Assembly: GCA_900548975.1 (NCBI GenBank) | Contig: URMS01000002.1 | Span: forward strand, 103,673 to 167,672 | Direction of reading: 5' to 3' | Length of the DNA: 64,000 nucleotides | Origin: an uncultured Porphyromonadaceae bacterium | Lineage (GTDB): Bacteria > Bacteroidota > Bacteroidia > Bacteroidales > Muribaculaceae | Notes under the pieces: model-generated | What the model was told of the DNA's origin: nothing | Seen by the model: the letters and a program-made list of their open reading frames with translations, nothing else | The model's database searches: none | In this document: in pieces, positions 60,098-64,000 of the stretch | Position numbering within the stretch: the first letter of the stretch is position 1 | Layout: each line of letters opens with the position of its first letter | Made by a program: the position numbers and the translations under genes

Positions 60098-60138
60098 AAA
60101 TCATCTACGGCTTCCGAAAATCATCTACGGCTTCCGAC
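60098..60138 (+). repeat. short direct repeat AATCATCTACGGCTTCCGA, two copies
   Basis: Two adjacent copies of a ~20-base unit (about 60099-60118 and 60119-60138) just after the GH32 stop codon, followed by a related inverted segment CGGAAGCCGTAG at 60154. Confidence 0.8.
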
Positions 60139-60193
60139 CGAATCCATCTCCGGCCGGAAGCCGTAGCTCCAAATATCTCGCAACCCGCTCACA

Positions 60194-60313
60194 GCGGGTC
60201 TCCATACAAAAGCTTTCCGAAAATATAACAGAGAGATGATGCACCCGCGGTGAGCGGGTCTCCATACAAAAGCTTTCCGAAAATATAACAGAGAGATGAT
60301 GCACCCGCGGTGA
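60194..60313 (+). repeat. 60-bp tandem repeat, two exact copies
   Basis: Unit beginning GCGGGTCTCCATACAAAAGC and ending ATGCACCCGCGGTGA, repeated at 60194-60253 and 60254-60313, with a partial third start (GCGGGT). Hairpins ACCCGC/GCGGGT lie at each unit boundary. An additional GCAGGGT/ACCCTGC hairpin is at about 60336-60361. No gene is supported in 60085-60405. Confidence 0.92.
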
Positions 60314-60405
60314 GCGGGTGCCGGGACAATAGCGCAGGGTGGAGCGAAGCGAGACCCTGCGTTCGAAATCCTCCAATTAAACCAGACCCGCGGCGACCGC
60401 TGTCT

Positions 60406-61224
60406 TTATTTCAGCAATTTTCTTTCCCGCCCATCGTCGGCTTCCAGTATACTCATCTGCTGTATAGCGATTTGATTGAGTTTTACAATCCGATCTCTTT
60501 GCGATATTCCCTGCTCAATGAAAACAGCATTCAGGTTTTCCATATTCGACAGGCAAATTAGTTCATTGACCGAAGCATAATCGCGGATGTTACCCTTCTT
60601 TTCGGGATGGATGTCGCGCCATTGTTTAGCCGTCATTCCGAACATGGCCACATTAAGCACATCGGCTTCGTTGGCATATATAGCACTTGCCTGTAGCGGA
60701 GTAACCTCTTTTGGAATTAAATTTTGCTTTACAGCCTCCGTATGAATACGATAGTTGATTTTCGACAATTCCCGTTTCGCCGACCATCCCAACAAACGTT
60801 GTTCTTCGGCCTTGAGACGTTGAAATTCCTCTATCAGATAAAGTTTAAATGGTACGCTTATTGCTGAACCAAACTCAAAAGCTATATCCTTATGAGCATA
60901 GGTACCTCCATAGCGGCCTTTTTTAACGATTATGCCAATTGCATTAGTGCGTTCTATCCACTCCGACGCACTCAGCACAAAGGACGGCAACCCGGCACTC
61001 ATTCTAAAGTGGTCAAATTCGACCACTTTAAACCCCGGATTATGGATAACCTCCCATGTCCCCAGAAATTCAATAGTATACCGATTTCGCAGCCAGTTCT
61101 TTATAATATCGGCCGAACGGTTTGTTCCCTCTTTAGCCGTTGCCATATCGGTTAGCGAGATATAATCCTGCTCATCAACCGAGAGAACCGTAACAGAGGT
61201 GTTTTGAACAACAATTTTTGACAT
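60406..61224 (-). CDS. KilA-N domain protein
   Basis: 272 residues. The N-terminal ~110 residues (DEQDYISLTDMA, NWLRNRYTIEFLGTWE, WIERTNAIGI, RYGGTYAHKDIAFEFGSAIS) are a KilA-N DNA-binding domain, found in phage and in chromosomal accessory genes of Bacteroidota. The C-terminal half is helical, without a known motif. AT-richer than its neighbours, which fits horizontal acquisition. Promoter TACCTTTG at 61252-61259. The target is unknown. Confidence 0.88.
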   Translation of the reverse strand: MSKIVVQNTSVTVLSVDEQDYISLTDMATAKEGTNRSADIIKNWLRNRYTIEFLGTWEVIHNPGFKVVEFDHFRMSAGLPSFVLSASEWIERTNAIGIIVKKGRYGGTYAHKDIAFEFGSAISVPFKLYLIEEFQRLKAEEQRLLGWSAKRELSKINYRIHTEAVKQNLIPKEVTPLQASAIYANEADVLNVAMFGMTAKQWRDIHPEKKGNIRDYASVNELICLSNMENLNAVFIEQGISQRDRIVKLNQIAIQQMSILEADDGRERKLLK

Positions 61225-61251
61225 TGATCAGGATATGACTTAAGGTTTACA

Positions 61252-61259
61252 CAAAGGTA
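61252..61259 (-). promoter_or_regulatory. promoter of the KilA-N gene
   Basis: TACCTTTG on the minus strand, about 27 bases before the start codon. Confidence 0.6.
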
Positions 61260-61312
61260 TATAGTTTTTACACATATGCAATGTCTTCTAATGAAATTTA
61301 GCAGTTCTGTAT

Positions 61313-61334
61313 ACGGCTCTTTCATTTAAAATTG
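61313..61334 (+). repeat. 22-bp direct repeat, left boundary of the AT-rich island
   Basis: ACGGCTCTTTCATTTAAAATTG, repeated with one change at 63868-63889 in the same orientation. Confidence 0.85.
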
Positions 61335-61541
61335 GCATAGACCTTCGAAAAAGGCGGTATTTTATAGCTACCACTACGGAAATCATCAAGGAGCATCAAG
61401 CGATTTTCGGTATGGATTGATTGTGGACATTTGTGGGTTCTTCAGCATTTAAAAAACCTGATATCCAATGAGAAAAATACATCGAAAATTTGGCCAAGTA
61501 GCGAGATTTTCGTAACTTTATAGCATAACAGTCAATAAGTT

Positions 61542-61880
61542 ATGAGAAATTCGAAGTCAATTGATCAAAAGAGTTTGACGAGTGGAGAAGCCACATGTCA
61601 TAGTGCAAAATTAGTAACTCAATCTGAAATTTCCGCCAGCATTTTTAACCAACTGATGGAATTTGCCTTATCTGTTCCTGATTTTCGCAGAACACATAGG
61701 GGCAATATCCGATACCGTCTTAAGAACATTATCATGCTGATTTTTGCTCGGGCATAGAGGTGTGTCGGACGCGCAAAGATAATCGAGTTCGACAATCACA
61801 ATCTCAATAAGTTACACAAAATTGGAATACTGTAGAACGGAGTGCCTTCGGAATCAATGCTGTGCCGTATAGAGAATGGG
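61542..61880 (+). pseudogene. ISAs1-family transposase, decayed N-terminal fragment
   Basis: The first 71 codons (with DFRRTHRGNIRYRLKNII) and the continuation in the same frame match the N-terminus of ISAs1-type transposases, including GRAKIIEF and NGVPSESMLCRIENG. In-frame TAG stops at 61755 and 61833 break it, similarity stops near 61880, and the DDE catalytic domain is absent. I did not identify terminal inverted repeats. The remnant marks past transposition in the island. Confidence 0.8.
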
Positions 61881-61898
61881 GAAAAGACAAGGTTTATT

Positions 61899-62330
61899 TC
61901 AAGGTATGTACCTTGGCAGGAGTTCGTATGTTATAGATGAATTATTTTGGTATTCATCGTAACTAATATACACAGAAAAATAAGAATAGATAAATGAATA
62001 TGCATTACCATCTGATGGTAACACATGCTTGTAGTCTGATTTTGAGAAAGCGTTAACTATTGATATAAACCAATCTTTCGGAAAAGAGCCCTCCCCGTCC
62101 ACAAACATAAATTCTGAGATTACTTTCCCGTTTTTGATTTCAAACATTATTGGTAGGCCATCTCCCTTAGATTTGTAATATTTACCTCGACCGGATTCAC
62201 CCCAAAAGATACAATCGGGAAATTCTCTCTGTATTTGAGATAGAGTCTTGTTTAAGTTATTGCCCGGTTCTGCAAACATATTAATGATGCAAATTAGAGC
62301 GAAAAACATTAAACTGAGAAATCGTTTCAT
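61899..62330 (-). CDS. small secreted protein of unknown function, last gene of the AT-rich operon
   Basis: 143 residues. Signal peptide MKRFLSLMFFALICIINMFA, then a mixed alpha/beta sequence with a G-rich turn WGESGRGKYYKSKGDG and the acidic VDGEGSF. No family recognised. It lies 8 bases after the 188-residue lipoprotein gene and shares its AT-rich composition, so they are likely co-transcribed. Confidence 0.72.
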   Translation of the reverse strand: MKRFLSLMFFALICIINMFAEPGNNLNKTLSQIQREFPDCIFWGESGRGKYYKSKGDGLPIMFEIKNGKVISEFMFVDGEGSFPKDWFISIVNAFSKSDYKHVLPSDGNAYSFIYSYFSVYISYDEYQNNSSITYELLPRYIP

Positions 62331-62338
62331 GATAATTA

Positions 62339-62905
62339 CTATTTAATGATTTTAAAACCATTTGAGAACTTGTTGAACTTAGTTTCCAAATCATTGTTTG
62401 TCATTACAGTAATGGCTATTACATAGTTGTTTACGGCAAATATCATTCCTTTTTGCCGTAAACCTTGATGCTTAGTATATCCTACATATCCTGGGAACCC
62501 CTCGTATCCGACTCTGATGGCTTCAACATTATCGAAGTGTGATGTTTGTTGCCGAAGTATATCGTCGATTTTATTTGATAGTTCAGCTTTGTTTAAGTTT
62601 TTGTAACCAACCGGCAATCTTGCAACAATGAATTGATATGCTGCCATTTTTTGCATATTGTTTCCATCTGTTATGCCTCCAAGATTCAGAAGAAAATCGC
62701 CCGAAAAATGTGCTGACACATCCTCCAACTTGCAAGGTGCTGTAATTGAAAATCCATACTCAGGGAACGATTTAGTGAATCCTGTATCAGTTTCAGTAGC
62801 CGATTCTTTGACCACTATAGCCTGTGTGTTGTGATTGGCTTGTTTGCACGACATCATGAAGGCAATAATACCTATCATGAAAAGTGAGATAGTGATATCC
62901 TTCAT
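62339..62905 (-). CDS. small lipoprotein, possibly PsbP/DcrB-like fold
   Basis: 188 residues starting MKDITISLFMIGIIAF with the lipobox MMSC. The mature part (from about residue 45, FPEYGFSITAPCKLED) has the beta-alpha rhythm of PsbP/DcrB-like proteins; this fold assignment is a guess from pattern. The upstream in-frame extension to 62986 is rejected because it overlaps the 41-codon gene, whose TAA shares a base with this ATG (TAATG). Confidence 0.74.
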   Translation of the reverse strand: MKDITISLFMIGIIAFMMSCKQANHNTQAIVVKESATETDTGFTKSFPEYGFSITAPCKLEDVSAHFSGDFLLNLGGITDGNNMQKMAAYQFIVARLPVGYKNLNKAELSNKIDDILRQQTSHFDNVEAIRVGYEGFPGYVGYTKHQGLRQKGMIFAVNNYVIAITVMTNNDLETKFNKFSNGFKIIK

Positions 62906-63030
62906 TATTTTGACAATTCTGAGCACATACGAACTACGAATAATGCGATGAATACAGCAATCCACCAAAGATTTCTTTCGAACCAACTTTTTTTGGGTTG
63001 ATTAGACTGGTTGTCATTTTTTTCTTCCAT
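62905..63030 (-). CDS. 41-residue single-span membrane protein
   Basis: Reads MEEKNDNQSNQPKKSW, then a single hydrophobic helix (LWWIAVFIALFVV) and a short polar tail. A charged N-terminus of ~18 residues and one span suggest a cytoplasm-facing membrane peptide. Its stop codon overlaps the next ATG by one base and its start overlaps the 29-residue gene by 17 bases, so it is translationally coupled on both sides. Function unknown. Confidence 0.6.
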   Translation of the reverse strand: MEEKNDNQSNQPKKSWFERNLWWIAVFIALFVVRMCSELSK

Positions 63031-63103
63031 TTCCTTTTACAATATAGAGTATTAATTCAAGTATTCCAAAGATTAGTAATATCAGTATTAGAGTTATAAC
63101 CAT
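63014..63103 (-). CDS. 29-residue membrane peptide
   Basis: Reads MVITLILILLIFGILELILY followed by a basic tail VKGNGRKK. It is one transmembrane helix with a positively charged end. It overlaps the next small gene. Short, so real translation needs proof; the overlap chain and AT-rich coding style support it. Confidence 0.5.
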   Translation of the reverse strand: MVITLILILLIFGILELILYIVKGNGRKK

Positions 63104-63152
63104 TGTAGGTTAAATTCTTAATCCCCGAGGGATAATTGTATGCGAAAAAAAT

Positions 63153-63575
63153 TTATTTGTTCTTGAGTTTCTTTCTCAACTTATCAACGAGATGTCCTCT
63201 TAAGTTTGGAGCCTTAATGTCATCAATAAAAATTTCCCTTTTGTTTCCGCATCCATCTACCAAACCAAAGGAAATATTAGTGTAATACCAAGACCAGCAT
63301 CCATTTGATGCTAAATACTGATTGTAGCTTAGAGCTACGAATACATATAATTCGTTTTGACAATCGTATTTATGCGATAGAGGCCGATTGATTTTACAAC
63401 TCACCCCCTGAGATTGAAAATATTGGCTTAATTCACCGATAAAAAAATTCACAGCCGATGATTCATTAAAATTATCTTCCTCTATTTGAATAGAAACTTC
63501 TTTAGCAGAACTTAAGTTCTGTCCATAAGTAATCAATACTATTATGTTAAAAAAGCAGAGTATAAAGTAACGCAT
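63153..63575 (-). CDS. secreted protein of unknown function, first gene of the AT-rich operon
   Basis: 140 residues with signal peptide MRYFILCFFNIIVLITYGQ. The mature part has four cysteines (SCKIN, YDCQNE, NGCWSW, DGCGNK), probably two disulfides, and a basic C-terminus. No family recognised. Its start codon is 8 bases after the T-run of a terminator that closes the structured RNA at 63584-63802, so expression must read through that terminator or use an unseen promoter. Confidence 0.72.
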   Translation of the reverse strand: MRYFILCFFNIIVLITYGQNLSSAKEVSIQIEEDNFNESSAVNFFIGELSQYFQSQGVSCKINRPLSHKYDCQNELYVFVALSYNQYLASNGCWSWYYTNISFGLVDGCGNKREIFIDDIKAPNLRGHLVDKLRKKLKNK

Positions 63576-63583
63576 AGATGAAT

Positions 63584-63616
63584 AAAAAAAGAGGCGTGGG
63601 CTGCTATGCCACGCCT
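63584..63616 (-). terminator. intrinsic terminator at the 3' end of the structured RNA
   Basis: The minus strand forms AGGCGTGG/CCACGCCT (63592-63616) with a short loop, followed by C and seven T (63584-63590). Confidence 0.88.
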
Positions 63617-63802
63617 TTATGTGAAGGTGGTCGGATTACCTTTTGCGAAGTGGTGGAATAAAACAGCTCCACGCCTTATGACGTGGAGACAGTTCTGCCA
63701 TCGCTTGCGCAGTGTGATAAGTTTCCGACGCTTTTCACATACAAGCAGAGGACATAACGTCTCTTGTAAATTAAGTTGTCTTTGTCAATCGAATGATTGA
63801 CG
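63584..63802 (-). ncRNA. strongly structured RNA leader or small RNA of unknown class
   Basis: From a promoter at 63806 the minus strand gives a ~215-nt RNA. A 5' hairpin (GTCAATC/GATTGAC, 63784-63801) and a bulged hairpin (AGAGAC/GTCCTCT, about 63747-63764) precede a long rod: P1 TATGTGAA/TTCACATA (63734-63741 with 63618-63625), P2 GTCGGA/TCCGAC (63724-63729 with 63630-63635), P3 (63698-63711 with 63644-63656) and P4 CTCCACG/CGTGGAG (63682-63688 with 63667-63673). Between P2 and P3 is an open bubble. A terminator begins one base after P1. Its AGGCGTGG arm is repeated in P4, so P4 could compete for the terminator's other arm. Rod plus bubble recalls 6S RNA; terminator then ORF recalls an attenuator. 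Confidence 0.68.
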
Positions 63803-63805
63803 TTG

Positions 63806-63813
63806 CAAATTTA
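63806..63813 (-). promoter_or_regulatory. promoter of the structured RNA
   Basis: TAAATTTG on the minus strand, an exact TAnnTTTG match, ending a few bases before the 5' hairpin. Confidence 0.6.
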
Positions 63814-63867
63814 CAAAATATTTTTGATATGGCAATTATGTTATTCAGCATATGATCGCATGGCTAC

Positions 63868-63889
63868 ACGGCTCTTTCATTTAAGATTG
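63868..63889 (+). repeat. 22-bp direct repeat, right boundary of the AT-rich island
   Basis: ACGGCTCTTTCATTTAAGATTG, one base different from 61313-61334. Confidence 0.85.
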
Positions 63890-63895
63890 TCTTGC

Positions 63896-64000
63896 ACTTC
63901 TAGGAATGCCCAGATCTGTTCGAACTTCCGGTCGACGGCGACAGAAACAACACCATGTGGGTGATGTACGGCGCATCGGGCACATACATGCTCGGCGACT
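63896..64000 (+). pseudogene. 5'-truncated second copy of the GH32 gene, running off the window
   Basis: From 63896 the sequence matches codons 296 onward of the GH32 gene at 58444. The Trp codon before the catalytic Glu (TGG in copy one) is TAG here. The first ~45 bases differ at six other positions, all silent; the next ~55 bases are identical. Nothing upstream encodes the first 295 residues, so this copy is truncated where the island begins. Its 3' end lies outside the window. Confidence 0.82.

Noticed and set aside
60194..60313. Possible CRISPR array
   Set aside because: Only two units, no unique spacers and no cas genes; it is a plain tandem duplication.
60125..60376. 83-codon minus-strand frame across the 60-bp tandem repeats
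   Set aside because: It encodes the repeat twice and spans hairpins; there is no start context, promoter or homology that I can see.
63606..63800. 64-codon plus-strand frame near the island's right edge
   Set aside because: It is antisense to the structured RNA, whose base pairing explains the sequence better.

Overview
This is a GC-rich chromosomal segment of a gut Bacteroidales bacterium, probably of the Muribaculaceae/Porphyromonadaceae type. The evidence is the Bacteroidota promoter word TAnnTTTG in front of many genes, lineage-typical families (DUF4295, DUF4827, DUF5723, glycine-lipid synthases GlsA/GlsB, type IX secretion-like C-terminal domains), the order tRNA-Thr/Tyr/Gly/Thr-tuf-tRNA-Trp-secE-nusG-rplKAJL-rpoBC, and secreted glycoside hydrolases of families 172, 2 and 32.

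Layout. 1-2200: obg (5' end outside the window), prmC and recX, overlapping by ATGA. 2200-6300: two secreted alpha/beta hydrolases, the rpmB-rpmG-DUF4295 ribosomal operon and an AraC regulator. 6400-8110: rsgA and a TSCPD protein converge on a mirror-image purine/pyrimidine repeat tract, followed by tRNA-Leu. 8238-12450: a GH172-type lipoprotein and a biotin-dependent carboxyltransferase. 12460-16620: a three-gene operon of secreted proteins of unknown function. 16940-18560: a DUF4143 ATPase flanked by copies of a 56-bp palindrome. 18576-21850: a cobalamin riboswitch controlling a 969-residue secreted beta-propeller protein. 21860-35250: rpoC back to the tuf/tRNA cluster, all on the minus strand. 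35450-49510: envelope proteins, holA, a large leucine-rich-repeat surface protein, TPM protein, dGTPase, GH2 enzyme, glmM, DUF4827 lipoprotein and nrnA. 49550-53070: lipoprotein plus DUF5723 outer-membrane pair and tRNA-Gln. 53100-58352: purB, glsB, glsA and a fused MalY-type aminotransferase/DapF. 58411-60084: GH32 fructanase.

From about 60100 the character changes: a 60-bp tandem duplication, a KilA-N gene, then an AT-rich island (about 61313-63889) bounded by 22-bp direct repeats. The island holds a decayed ISAs1-type transposase, a minus-strand chain of small secreted or membrane proteins, and in front of that chain a strongly structured RNA with its own promoter that ends in an intrinsic terminator 8 nt before the first start codon. 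At the right edge a second, 5'-truncated copy of the GH32 gene runs off the window.

The least explained features are the structured RNA and its small-protein operon, the B12-riboswitch propeller protein, the palindrome-flanked ATPase cassette, the MalY-DapF fusion and the secreted three-gene operon. All functional assignments come from reading motifs and context; no searches were run.
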